IMG/VR virus record: IMGVR_UViG_3300003323_000233
Coordinates: 1 to 36,745 of that record
DNA from: a virus
DNA: 36,745 nucleotides
Strand: one strand, 5' to 3'
Under the pieces are notes generated by a model that was not told the origin of the DNA, did not search any database, and was given only the letters and a program-made list of their open reading frames with translations. Position 1 is the stretch's first letter. Every line of letters starts with the position of its first letter. This document shows, one piece after another, positions 22,102 to 29,498 of this stretch. Position numbers and translations under genes: made by a program.

Positions 22102-22950
22102 ATGAAAAAACTATTACTCCTATTTATTTTAATTCCTGCCATCTGCTTTGGACAGATGAAACGCGAGGTACTGACCTACAACGGTATTCAGTACCTGAAA
22201 TACACTCCCACGACAATGGCGGTGAAAGGCGCCATATTGTACCTCCACGGTATTGGGGAAAAAGGAACAGATATTACGTTAGTTGAGAACAACGAAATTC
22301 CAAAGCAGTTAAAAAATGGCCTCGAAGTTCCCTACATCGTTGTAGCACCACAGCTTCCCTCCAACCAGGGCGGATGGTGGGCAAATACCACCGATCCGAT
22401 TATCTCCATGATGCAGACCTACAATCTTGACCTTCACCTGACGGGTATTTCCCTGGGAGGTATGGTGATTGCTACCCTGGTTTATCAGAAACCCGGCATC
22501 TTCAAAACGGCATCGTCTATCTGCGGTAAGTTCGATCCGCCAGATGGCCCGACCGGTGCATTGATGATTACTGCTATGTCGAAGATTCCTTCTATCCACT
22601 ATTATGACCCCAACGATGTTACAATTCCTTATGGTTACGGAAGTATCAAAAGTATGTGTGACCAGTTGAAAGCGCAGAGCGCCGACGTGACATTCGTAAC
22701 ATTGACAGGTAGTCCTTCTGCTCACGTTATCTGGCCCCAGGCGTATGCTACAAACCAATACTGGCAGTGGCTTAATAGTAAAGCGAGTCCGCCGGTGTTA
22801 GATCCAATCATATCGACGCAATTTGATGGCACAAACATCATATACACAACCCAATCAGGAAAGAAAATAACAGTCAGGCCGTTATCCATTGGATCCAATT
22901 GGAAGGACTTAGTGAAAAATGTATTTTTGCTAAACCTTGCCTCCCTATGA
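22102..22950 (+). CDS. Secreted alpha/beta hydrolase (esterase-like)
   Basis: This 282-residue protein has a signal peptide (residues 1-17, MKKLLLLFILIPAICFG, then Q18). It has an alpha/beta hydrolase fold: AILYLHGIGEKG (oxyanion HG at 49-50), GISLGG with nucleophile S117 (115-120), a likely acid in YYDPNDVTIP (D169 or D172), and a histidine in SPSAHVIWPQAY (H208). After residue 230 a short tail (about 50 residues) does not look like the hydrolase and may attach it to a partner. Such esterases de-esterify polysaccharides or plant cell-wall esters; the substrate is unknown. It reads unlike its neighbours in base use by eye and may be a transferred gene. A -7 box lies in its end. Confidence 0.72.
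   Translation: MKKLLLLFILIPAICFGQMKREVLTYNGIQYLKYTPTTMAVKGAILYLHGIGEKGTDITLVENNEIPKQLKNGLEVPYIVVAPQLPSNQGGWWANTTDPIISMMQTYNLDLHLTGISLGGMVIATLVYQKPGIFKTASSICGKFDPPDGPTGALMITAMSKIPSIHYYDPNDVTIPYGYGSIKSMCDQLKAQSADVTFVTLTGSPSAHVIWPQAYATNQYWQWLNSKASPPVLDPIISTQFDGTNIIYTTQSGKKITVRPLSIGSNWKDLVKNVFLLNLASL
22922..22929 (+). promoter_or_regulatory. Candidate -7 promoter box before lysis genes
   Basis: TATTTTTG is a perfect match to TAnnTTTG. It lies within the 3' end of the alpha/beta hydrolase gene, 17 bases before the ATG of the lysis-cassette membrane protein. A TTGG occurs near 22900, which is about the right distance for a -33 element. It would give the lysis genes their own start. Confidence 0.4.
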
Positions 22951-23153
22951 AAGAAAAAATTTTTTCACCTCTTGCCACACTTTTTTCCATTATTGTTTGG
23001 GTCGACGCTGTGGATTTTTTTTGGCGTTGTGTCTCTGGAATTGCGACTTTATTGATGCTTTTTTTCTACTATAAAGGGTGGAAGAAAAAACGCGTAATAT
23101 TGGATTTGGAGGAACAAAAGCTACGGGCCGAAATTGAAGCGTTAAAAAAATGA
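22947..23153 (+). CDS. Small membrane protein with coiled coil, holin candidate
   Basis: This 68-residue protein starts at the ATGA overlap with the hydrolase stop (22947); a longer frame from 22899 also exists but the overlap start is favoured. It has a membrane segment (about residues 5-18, then a second, CVSGIATLLMLFFYYKGW, 27-44) and a charged C-terminal helix (EEQKLRAEIEALKK). Its position directly before the endolysin and the two-segment layout fit a holin, or an antiholin/holin partner of the 23619 gene. Confidence 0.6.
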   Translation: MKEKIFSPLATLFSIIVWVDAVDFFWRCVSGIATLLMLFFYYKGWKKKRVILDLEEQKLRAEIEALKK

Positions 23154-23632
23154 CGAACGACCAATACATACCGCTTTTACACCCGAAAATCCGGGATATG
23201 GTGAAGGAATTCCTCAATCTATTGCTTGAGGCTGGAATCGAGGTAAAAATCACCTGTGGGATGCGTACGTTTGAACAACAAGACGCATTGTACAACCAGC
23301 CTTGTGACTGTAAGGACAATGACGGCGACGGAAAGATCGACGAGAGCGACGAAAAAGTCACCAACGCGAAAGCCGGGCAAAGTTTCCATAATTACGGGCT
23401 TGCCATCGATGTTGTTCCGATCATCAACGGAAAGGCAATGTGGGATATTAAAAACCCTGTCTGGCAAAAGATCGCACAAATAGGCCGTGAGGTAGGATTT
23501 CAGTGGGGAGGGGATTGGACTGGATTCAAAGATTACCCACATTTTGAATTCCCAAAGGCTACATCCTGGAAGGTTCTTTACAACATCAAAAAGGCCGGTA
23601 AAATAGACAAAGACGGTTATGTTTTACTTTGA
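23150..23632 (+). CDS. M15 endopeptidase endolysin with EF-hand-like loop
   Basis: This 160-residue protein is a peptidoglycan-cutting zinc peptidase of the M15 family (VanY/L-Ala-D-Glu endopeptidase type), the endolysin that opens the wall at the end of infection. Zinc ligands are H80 and D87 in SFHNYGLAID (S-x-H-x-x-G-x-A-x-D) and H131 in YPHFEF. Between the N-terminal helices and the catalytic site is an insertion, residues 56-67, DNDGDGKIDESD, which has the spacing of an EF-hand calcium loop. Some phage M15 lysins, such as that of T5, are regulated by calcium through an EF-hand-like loop. No signal peptide is seen. The start overlaps the previous stop (ATGA). Confidence 0.85.
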   Translation: MTNDQYIPLLHPKIRDMVKEFLNLLLEAGIEVKITCGMRTFEQQDALYNQPCDCKDNDGDGKIDESDEKVTNAKAGQSFHNYGLAIDVVPIINGKAMWDIKNPVWQKIAQIGREVGFQWGGDWTGFKDYPHFEFPKATSWKVLYNIKKAGKIDKDGYVLL

Positions 23633-23858
23633 ACTGATTTTTGGAATCGTTGTTACCACGATTGTAGTTAATAATTTCATCCATATTGCCGGCGTAAACC
23701 CGAAATGGATCGCCTTAGTAATCGGTGTTTTTGGCAGTGTAGTCCATTATTTCACCCATGAGAATAGCCAGATAATGGCGCTTGTCGGGTCGTTTGGTGT
23801 GGCTATGTTGTTGTACATCTACATCTATCAAACCATTAAATCCGCTCTAAAAAAATGA
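23619..23858 (+). CDS. Small membrane protein, holin candidate
   Basis: This 79-residue protein is almost all membrane sequence, with two or three segments (IFGIVVTTIVVNNF, WIALVIGVFGSVVHYF, IMALVGSFGVAMLLYIYI) and a lysine-rich end. It lies right after the endolysin, with a 14-base overlap, and before the spanin-like gene, the place and size expected for a holin. With the 22947 gene it may form a holin/antiholin pair; which one makes the hole cannot be said from sequence. Confidence 0.62.
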   Translation: MFYFELIFGIVVTTIVVNNFIHIAGVNPKWIALVIGVFGSVVHYFTHENSQIMALVGSFGVAMLLYIYIYQTIKSALKK

Positions 23859-24580
23859 CATTCCGCACGACTGTTATCGCCATTATATGGCTCGTCGCTT
23901 GCTATGGATGCGCATCCATTCAATACGGATCCGCCAAACGTAGCCTAAATCGAATTAAAGCCTACGCCAAGGATCACCCCGAATTCATGGACTCCCTTGG
24001 ATGGATTCAAAAAGACAGCCTGAAAACGTCCGGTCTACACGATGAAATTGATTTTGCAGGAACGGAGGACACGACCAAGATTGACAGCATGTCTATTCAG
24101 TTAACTAAGTTAATCGCCGGGTCTGCATTGCGAATCGGAGATAATTGGAATGAGCCGGTTTGGAATGACTCCGCCAGGGCTCAAATGGTGTTTACGAAAG
24201 GGAAATCAGGGTCATTGACTGATATTCTCGGCGGCACACTGGAAAAGTCGCCCGAGTTATTAAAAAAGCAAATTCGAGATTTACGGAAAGCCCTGGCAAC
24301 TGCCGGGTGTCCGAAATTCAAGAAAGACACAGTTTATAATTTCACAGTGATTTACGGAAAAGACACAATTAAGGTGCCGATAAATATTTCCGTGTCGGTT
24401 CAAAAAGACAAAGGCTCGGTTAAGATCGACGCCAACCAAACCAAAAAAGTCTACACAAAAAAGATCATCGAGGTGGATATAAAAAAACCGAAAGAGTTCT
24501 TTACAGATCCTTGGTTTTGGGCCTCGTCGGTAATGTTTTTGCTTTTTATCTTGCTGATTATCATTTCGTTAAAAAAATAA
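23855..24580 (+). CDS. Unimolecular-spanin-like envelope protein
   Basis: This 241-residue protein has the topology of a u-spanin. The N-terminus is a lipoprotein signal ending in LVAC (lipid-bearing Cys probably C16), the middle is a soluble, charged periplasmic part (residues about 40-210), and the C-terminus is one membrane helix (about residues 220-239, WASSVMFLLFILLIIISL) followed by KK. A single protein bound to the outer membrane by lipid and to the inner membrane by a helix fuses the two membranes at lysis. It ends the lysis cassette. The topology is observed; the function follows from the T1 gp11 type. It has no sequence motif of its own. Confidence 0.65.
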   Translation: MTFRTTVIAIIWLVACYGCASIQYGSAKRSLNRIKAYAKDHPEFMDSLGWIQKDSLKTSGLHDEIDFAGTEDTTKIDSMSIQLTKLIAGSALRIGDNWNEPVWNDSARAQMVFTKGKSGSLTDILGGTLEKSPELLKKQIRDLRKALATAGCPKFKKDTVYNFTVIYGKDTIKVPINISVSVQKDKGSVKIDANQTKKVYTKKIIEVDIKKPKEFFTDPWFWASSVMFLLFILLIIISLKK

Positions 24581-24670
24581 CGACCGACTACTAAAAAATA
24601 TTTTTCGAAAAGTTTGGTAATCTGACCTACTGTCGGTTATTTAGCGTTATAATTTAAACCACAAACGCTA
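24581..24670 (+). promoter_or_regulatory. Intergenic control region before AAA+ gene
   Basis: This 90-base gap separates the lysis cassette from the early genes. It has an AT tract (AAAAATATTTTT), a TTTG at 24613-24616 with a weak TATTTAGC about 22 bases on (a possible -33/-7 pair), an ACCGAC/GTCGGT inverted repeat, and an 8-pair perfect inverted repeat TTAGCGTT (24641-24648) / AACGCTAA (24664-24671), whose last base is the A of the start codon. The hairpin could control translation or be a repressor site. Confidence 0.5.
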
Positions 24671-25894
24671 ATGAGCACAACAGTAAAAATCAAATCACAA
24701 ACAGGCTCTATCCTTGAGTTTCCAACCCTGGATAATGCCCTAAGAAACCTTAAAGGAATCAACCCGACAGGGGCCCGGTTCGACAAGATCCTCCTAACAT
24801 CACCATCCAGGCGAACATTCAAAGAGGCGCATTACCTACTCACAACCAACGGTTTTGAAATCGTGCGCGAGGGCGCGGAAGCCGTTCCGGTTCGAATTGA
24901 GGGAACTATCGAAGAAAATGGGGATTTAAAAATCGAGGTTATCGGCGGCCAGCCAGAGGTCGAGGTCGACGATGCGGTGGAGTCAGAAAATCAAAACGAA
25001 CCATCGCCAGACGACGAGCATTTCAGGTACTTAGCGAAGCGTGTCGCCCCGTTTTTGGATCTTGAACAAAAGATCGAGGACATTGAAAAAGTTGTCCAAG
25101 ACGCCTTAAAAGACCACGTTAAAGAGGTTGTTATTCACAACGAGGAAACCGGAGAGGTTAAGAATATAGGCGCGCAACATTTCCAATTTGAGGATTTACT
25201 CGCGGCAATTAAAGCGCGTGTTAACGTTCTTTTGGTTGGCCCTGCCGGATCTGGTAAAACGCAATCCTCGCACAATGTAGCCAAGGCGCTGGATTTAAAT
25301 TTCTACTCTATTTCAGTTGGTCTACAAACTACAAAAACCGAATTCTTTGGCTACATGGACGCCACCGGAAAATATGTCCGCACCTTGTTCCGTGAGGCGT
25401 TCGAACACGGCGGTGTTTTCCTTTTGGATGAAATGGACGCCGGAAACGCAAATGTATTAACTGCAATTAATCAGGCTCTCGCTAACGAGTATTGCGCGTT
25501 CCCTGACGGCATGGTGGAAAAACATAAAGACTTTATAATCATCGCATCCGCAAATACCTACGGAACCGGGGCGAACCGTGAATACGTCGGCCGCAATCAG
25601 TTGGATGCCGCTACCTTAAACCGGTTTGTTGTAATTGATTGGGATTATGACGAGGACATTGAGGGTAAAATCTGCGATAATAAAGATTGGCTCCGATTTG
25701 TCCGCCACTGCCGCGGAAAAGCAGTTGAACACAAGATCCGCACGGTAATATCCCCTCGGGATTCGATACATGGTGCACGGCTTTTAAAACAAGGCATTCC
25801 CCCTAAAAAGGTGGCAAAAATGGTGATATACAAAGGTCTGAACGAGTTAGAGGTGTCTAAACTTAAAGAAAACTTTTCCGATGCGTCATTTTAA
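24671..25894 (+). CDS. MoxR/CbbQ-like AAA+ ATPase
   Basis: This 407-residue protein is an AAA+ ATPase. Residues 190-197 (GPAGSGKT) are Walker A; GGVFLLDEMDAG (247-258) is Walker B with D253-E254; sensor 1 is in IIASANTYG. The catalytic core fits MoxR/CbbQ/CobS-type chaperone ATPases, which remodel protein complexes. The first 170 residues are a separate region, acidic in the middle (EVEVDDAVESENQNE). In this class the ATPase normally works with a partner encoded next door, here probably the 25881 gene. It is the first gene of the early block and has a leader hairpin. Confidence 0.8.
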   Translation: MSTTVKIKSQTGSILEFPTLDNALRNLKGINPTGARFDKILLTSPSRRTFKEAHYLLTTNGFEIVREGAEAVPVRIEGTIEENGDLKIEVIGGQPEVEVDDAVESENQNEPSPDDEHFRYLAKRVAPFLDLEQKIEDIEKVVQDALKDHVKEVVIHNEETGEVKNIGAQHFQFEDLLAAIKARVNVLLVGPAGSGKTQSSHNVAKALDLNFYSISVGLQTTKTEFFGYMDATGKYVRTLFREAFEHGGVFLLDEMDAGNANVLTAINQALANEYCAFPDGMVEKHKDFIIIASANTYGTGANREYVGRNQLDAATLNRFVVIDWDYDEDIEGKICDNKDWLRFVRHCRGKAVEHKIRTVISPRDSIHGARLLKQGIPPKKVAKMVIYKGLNELEVSKLKENFSDASF

Positions 25895-26756
25895 ATTTAA
25901 TAGTTTCCATCATTTCCTTAGCGATATGGAGGAATACCACAGGGCAAACCTCCATGTACGTAGCCGTGACTCCATAAATGGTTCGCCGTCATGGAATAAA
26001 AGTACATCATTCGAGCACGCCTTGGAAATTGCCAAATACGGCGAAAAAACGAATAACACCGAAATCTACTCCGAAACAGAGGTTAAAAGTTCCATGAACG
26101 AGTTAACGCTCATTCAGGCCGTAAGCGGACAACACGTCGACATTGGCGATTACTTAATGGGGATCCCTGAATGTATGCGTGATTACGACATCGCCAACCC
26201 GATAAAGTTCGTGGATTTACTTGTGGATGTGGCTGAACCTGTAATTACTGGCCCTAAAGAAATGATGAACCGGGCGACCGCCATCGCATCACAAATCGAC
26301 AACCTTGAGAGTGACGGACACCGGGTTCGTGTATCGATTTCGATGTATGTCGATTTCGATCGTGCCGAACCGATTAGTGTTATGATTCCTGTAAAGGATT
26401 ATAGTGAAGTTTTTTCCATTGAGGAACTTTACGGGGCCCTACATCCAGCAACATTTCGCAGACTGCTTTTAGGTTGGATGGAAAAGATATTCAATAACCG
26501 TATTGAGCCAGGATATGGACATCCGTCAAGCCTCGAAAACAAAGTGGCCGCATCCAAAGTGCTATCCGGCAATCCGGAGGTAATCTTTATGCCATCCATA
26601 CACACCGGGCATCAATACAAGGATTTTGATTTAACCAACGTTGTTGGCGCCATTGAATTCGTTGAGCACTGGATAAAAAATCCGATTGCTAATGAGTTGA
26701 TGGGGGGGGGCAACCAAACGGAAACGGAAATAGATAGTGGAGAACTGGAATTATGA
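25881..26756 (+). CDS. Probable partner of the AAA+ ATPase
   Basis: This 291-residue protein overlaps the ATPase gene by 14 bases. The N-terminal part carries SPSWNKSTSFEHALEIAKYG, a W-x-x-x-T-S-x-x-E-A-L-x-x-A-x-x-G pattern seen in uncharacterised phage proteins next to MoxR-type ATPases. The middle (RVRVSISMYVDFDRAEPISVMIPV) looks like strands of a compact domain. A true VWA metal site (DxSxS), which partners of MoxR usually have, was not seen. The end has a G9 run (26702-26710) encoding part of MGGGN. Role: probably a substrate adaptor, but this is inference from the gene pair. Confidence 0.5.
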   Translation: MRHFKFNSFHHFLSDMEEYHRANLHVRSRDSINGSPSWNKSTSFEHALEIAKYGEKTNNTEIYSETEVKSSMNELTLIQAVSGQHVDIGDYLMGIPECMRDYDIANPIKFVDLLVDVAEPVITGPKEMMNRATAIASQIDNLESDGHRVRVSISMYVDFDRAEPISVMIPVKDYSEVFSIEELYGALHPATFRRLLLGWMEKIFNNRIEPGYGHPSSLENKVAASKVLSGNPEVIFMPSIHTGHQYKDFDLTNVVGAIEFVEHWIKNPIANELMGGGNQTETEIDSGELEL

Positions 26757-27039
26757 ACTCCAAAAAGCCTACGAGGATGGACGGAAAGCCGGTGTAACCG
26801 AGGGTTACAAAAATGGCTTTTCGGACGGCCAACGGGTAGCCAAAACCAAGACCGACGAGAGTTTCGGTTTCGGGGCATGTTGTGGGTACAATACCCACCT
26901 ACTCGATGTTCTCGATATTTTGTTCGAGTTGCTTGAATCCAACGACTCCCGTAAGATCGACGGGGATGAGTTAATGGATCGAATGGATCAAATCTACCAG
27001 ATAAGAAATCAGTTAAACATTTATATCAAACACCCATGA
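26737..27039 (+). CDS. Unknown protein, GTG start
   Basis: This 100-residue frame starts at GTG 26737 and overlaps the previous gene by 20 bases; no in-frame ATG lies near the start. The N-terminal half is rich in K, D and G (AYEDGRKAGVTEGYKNGFSDG), followed by a GACCGY pair of cysteines and a helical C-terminus (LLDVLDILFELLESND, then MDRMDQIYQIRNQL). No family is recognised. The stop is 4 bases into the overlap with the next ATG (ATGA). It lies in the early operon between the ATPase pair and a zinc protein. Confidence 0.55.
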   Translation: MENWNYELQKAYEDGRKAGVTEGYKNGFSDGQRVAKTKTDESFGFGACCGYNTHLLDVLDILFELLESNDSRKIDGDELMDRMDQIYQIRNQLNIYIKHP

Positions 27040-27245
27040 ACGAGACATTTATTTTCAGCTACGAGACTGGCGCCCGCGCAAAGGGCCAGATAGAAGAAAC
27101 GGCGCACATCAAAATTGACGCGACCGATCGCGGATCCCTTGAATTCTGTTTTACCAAGCTATTGGAAGCGGATCGTGGGGGGTTAATTCGTCAGATTATG
27201 CAGCGCGCTTTATTAAAATCGCAAGCCAGCGTTAACCAAAATTGA
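27036..27245 (+). CDS. Unknown small protein (69 aa)
   Basis: This 69-residue protein starts in an ATGA overlap. The sequence has a beta-like start (MNETFIFSYETGARAKGQIEE), an acidic middle, and a helical end with a basic patch (IRQIMQRALLKSQASVNQN). I recognise no family and no motif. The good overlap with the gene before and a single-base gap to the gene after support it as a real gene. Confidence 0.5.
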   Translation: MNETFIFSYETGARAKGQIEETAHIKIDATDRGSLEFCFTKLLEADRGGLIRQIMQRALLKSQASVNQN

Positions 27246-27246
27246 C

Positions 27247-27984
27247 ATGACTACAATACACAAACGTATCGAATCCGCGCGCGGATGTGGATACAGAAAA
27301 CCGGGCGGGATTTATCTCGTCGGGGGAAGTATAGCGAATGCGTGCGGCATGTTTCCTATCCCGCTAACGGTTTGTCCGTGTTGCTCCGCAGGCATAAAGC
27401 CGACGCGCGGATGGACTTGGATAGGACGACAAATTTTCGATGCGCCGTGTAAAAAAGCCGATTGCGGCAAGGGATGTGTGCCTGACACAATCGCGGCGGG
27501 TATGCTTTGGATTGGAGAGGCATTTTATCGAACACCTACCGAGTTTTTAAACGAGGCTTTTAAAGCTGGCGTTTCTCGTAGAATAGCCAGTGTTCCGAGA
27601 GGGTTTAGTATTGGAGATCCGGTATTTCTGGCCCACCGAAAAGCCATTGTACGGTATGAAGATAATCAGCCGGAATTTACCGCTGGAATATTTGCGGTGT
27701 TCTATCCATCCGCAATCGAGTACGTGGTTACAGGAAAAGAAAGTCCGGGCGAACTTGCTGATTTGGAAAAACGTGGGTTTATACTTGTTGAGGTTACCCG
27801 TGACATCGACGCGCAAATGGAGTTACAAGACCAATTAATCACTTTCAATATAAAGTATTCATTCACAGACATCCAAGGCGTGGAGATCCAAAAAATGGTC
27901 GGATTAAAAGCCATCACCAAAAAGGACGCCAGAAAGCAGTTCAAAAAAACTTTCCCGAATTGTGGAATTATTTCTATAAAATAA
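27247..27984 (+). CDS. Cysteine-rich zinc-binding phage protein
   Basis: This 245-residue protein has several likely zinc-binding cysteines in its N-terminal third: C14 in RGCGYRKPGG, then NACG, then VCPCCSAGIKPTRGWTWIG (about residues 43-61), then APCKKADCGKGC. The sequence RGCGYRKPGGIYLV...PIPL-x-V-C-x-x-C-x-x-GIKP-x-RGWTWI recurs in phages of many hosts, with unknown function. The C-terminal half (about 120-245) is strand-rich, with F-x-x-GDPVFLA and VTRDIDAQMELQD. The DNA-binding or nucleic-acid role is only a guess. It ends a coupled run of genes; a 19-base gap follows. Confidence 0.6.
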   Translation: MTTIHKRIESARGCGYRKPGGIYLVGGSIANACGMFPIPLTVCPCCSAGIKPTRGWTWIGRQIFDAPCKKADCGKGCVPDTIAAGMLWIGEAFYRTPTEFLNEAFKAGVSRRIASVPRGFSIGDPVFLAHRKAIVRYEDNQPEFTAGIFAVFYPSAIEYVVTGKESPGELADLEKRGFILVEVTRDIDAQMELQDQLITFNIKYSFTDIQGVEIQKMVGLKAITKKDARKQFKKTFPNCGIISIK

Positions 27985-28003
27985 AGAAAACTTTTTTACT
28001 TTT

Positions 28004-28690
28004 ATGAGTATGGAATTACCCGAATTATACCAACGATCACCAGCCACATGGAGGGCTGGGGTTATTGACTTTATAAACGCCTTAAAATCAGAGCCAGAGG
28101 ATAGGCAGATTAAACTAAATAAGTTTGCCGACAACTCGAAATATCTACCGATTGGATACGTGGAGGAAAAACTCGATTATTATTTTAATCTCTGGAAAAC
28201 CACCGATTTCCAATGGAGCGTAGTAGTTAATGAAATCGTTTGTTCTATCCAGCTTCACGTGTTTAACCCAATAGCTGGGATGTGGATCGAGCGCACCGGC
28301 ACGGCTGCGGTTCAAATTCAACTTTCTGCACAATATGAGGTGATCGACGGAAAACGTGTAAAAAAACCCGTGGATGTGATGGATGTATCGAAAAAAATCG
28401 CCAACACCTTACAAAAAGACTTTCCGCACGCCAAGGCCGAGGCAATTAAAAACGCCGCGAAGTCCCTGGGTAATATTTTTGGTCGTAATCTTAACCGAGA
28501 CATTGAGGATCAGACCAAGGAAAATATAAGTCTCGAGGACGCGGAGATTCAAATTCAATCCATCGACGACAAGATGGAGTTAAATAAATTCTATAAGGAT
28601 CTACCGTCAGCGATGCGCGACGATATACGGATCAGGAAGGCTCTAAAAGATCAAGAACAATTCATCAAAAACAACAAATCAAATGGATAA
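28004..28690 (+). CDS. Rad52-like single-strand annealing protein
   Basis: This 228-residue protein resembles Rad52/Sak-type phage annealing proteins, which pair single DNA strands during recombination-dependent replication. The order is LPIGYVEEKLDYYFNLWKT, DFQWSVVVNEIVCSIQLHVF, then GTAAVQIQLSAQ..., and the family-like segment AKAEAIKNAAKSLGNIFGRNL (compare A-x-T-x-A-x-K-R-A-x-x-x-x-G). The C-terminal third is charged and helical. The exonuclease gene overlaps its end, which makes a two-part recombinase/exonuclease pair. A second ATG lies at 28010. The fold call is a pattern match, not certain. Confidence 0.58.
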   Translation: MSMELPELYQRSPATWRAGVIDFINALKSEPEDRQIKLNKFADNSKYLPIGYVEEKLDYYFNLWKTTDFQWSVVVNEIVCSIQLHVFNPIAGMWIERTGTAAVQIQLSAQYEVIDGKRVKKPVDVMDVSKKIANTLQKDFPHAKAEAIKNAAKSLGNIFGRNLNRDIEDQTKENISLEDAEIQIQSIDDKMELNKFYKDLPSAMRDDIRIRKALKDQEQFIKNNKSNG

Positions 28691-29498
28691 GAACGAGTAC
28701 TTTAAACATCCGGGATTGAACCACAGTTCGCTATCTGATTTTGAGATCTCACCGGCGCATTATCTATATCGAAAAAACAATCCAGACCCCGACACAAAAG
28801 CCACGTTAATAGGATCGGCTTATCATTATCTTTGTTTTGAGCCCGGCAAATTTGATATGTACATGATCGTTTTGCACGAACACCAACGCCCGGTAAAGGA
28901 TAAAGACTACCGCAATACTGAAAACAAGGAATGGAAGGCCGCCAAGACTGCAGAGGCCGAACGAACCGGGAGACAAATAATTTCCTCCGACGATTACGGG
29001 ATCGCCTGTGATATGTACGAGGCACTGGAAAAATGTCCGGAGGCTTTTGAGTTGATCCGAAGCAAACATGCGGAATATGAAAAGTTCGCTACCTGGGAAT
29101 GGAATGGAATCGTTTTTAAACGCAAAACAGATATTTGGCATCCAGATTACCAAGCTGACTTAAAGTCCGTTGTATCGGCCGATATTAGGGCTGTAGAGCG
29201 TACAGTTTTCGAATACAAGTACTATCGTCAAGGTGGTATGTATGCCGATGGCGATCGGGTGATCAATGATTCTATTTTTTTTAATCCATTTTATATTATT
29301 GCCCAAGAAAAAACCCCTCCATACGGCGTCTCCCTACATCTTTTAACCGACGAGGTGCTGGATTATGGCGCGCAAGAATACCGGAAATTAGCCATCCAGT
29401 TTGACGAATGCAGAAAGACAAATAAATGGCCCGGGTATTCATATAAATATCAGGATTACAATAAAATTTCACTCCCCAAATACCTACGCAATGAGTAA
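28683..29498 (+). CDS. PD-(D/E)XK exonuclease (RecE/YqaJ-like)
   Basis: This 271-residue protein fits PD-(D/E)XK phage exonucleases of the exodeoxyribonuclease VIII-like kind. Residues 14-16 onward (NHSSLSDFEISPAHYLY, with a conserved S-x-S-x-x-x-F-x-x-x-P-x-x-Y) and LIGSAYHYLCFEP (the conserved G-x-x-x-H) match the family start. The catalytic core is IVFKRKTDIWHPDYQADLKSV (D of TDIW, then DLK) and YRQGGMYADG with a later Q-E-K in YIIAQEKTPP. It would make single-stranded ends for the Rad52-like protein, which it overlaps by 8 bases. Confidence 0.75.
   Translation: MDKNEYFKHPGLNHSSLSDFEISPAHYLYRKNNPDPDTKATLIGSAYHYLCFEPGKFDMYMIVLHEHQRPVKDKDYRNTENKEWKAAKTAEAERTGRQIISSDDYGIACDMYEALEKCPEAFELIRSKHAEYEKFATWEWNGIVFKRKTDIWHPDYQADLKSVVSADIRAVERTVFEYKYYRQGGMYADGDRVINDSIFFNPFYIIAQEKTPPYGVSLHLLTDEVLDYGAQEYRKLAIQFDECRKTNKWPGYSYKYQDYNKISLPKYLRNE

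Noticed and set aside
22309-22758. Minus-strand 149-codon frame opposite the alpha/beta hydrolase
   Set aside because: The plus strand carries clear catalytic motifs, and the minus product is rich in R, H and C without any domain pattern.
26702-26737. Frameshift fusion at the G9 run joining the 25881 and 26737 genes
   Set aside because: In the frame of the downstream gene there is a TAG at 26731-26733 between the G run and the GTG, so a slip there could not fuse the two products.
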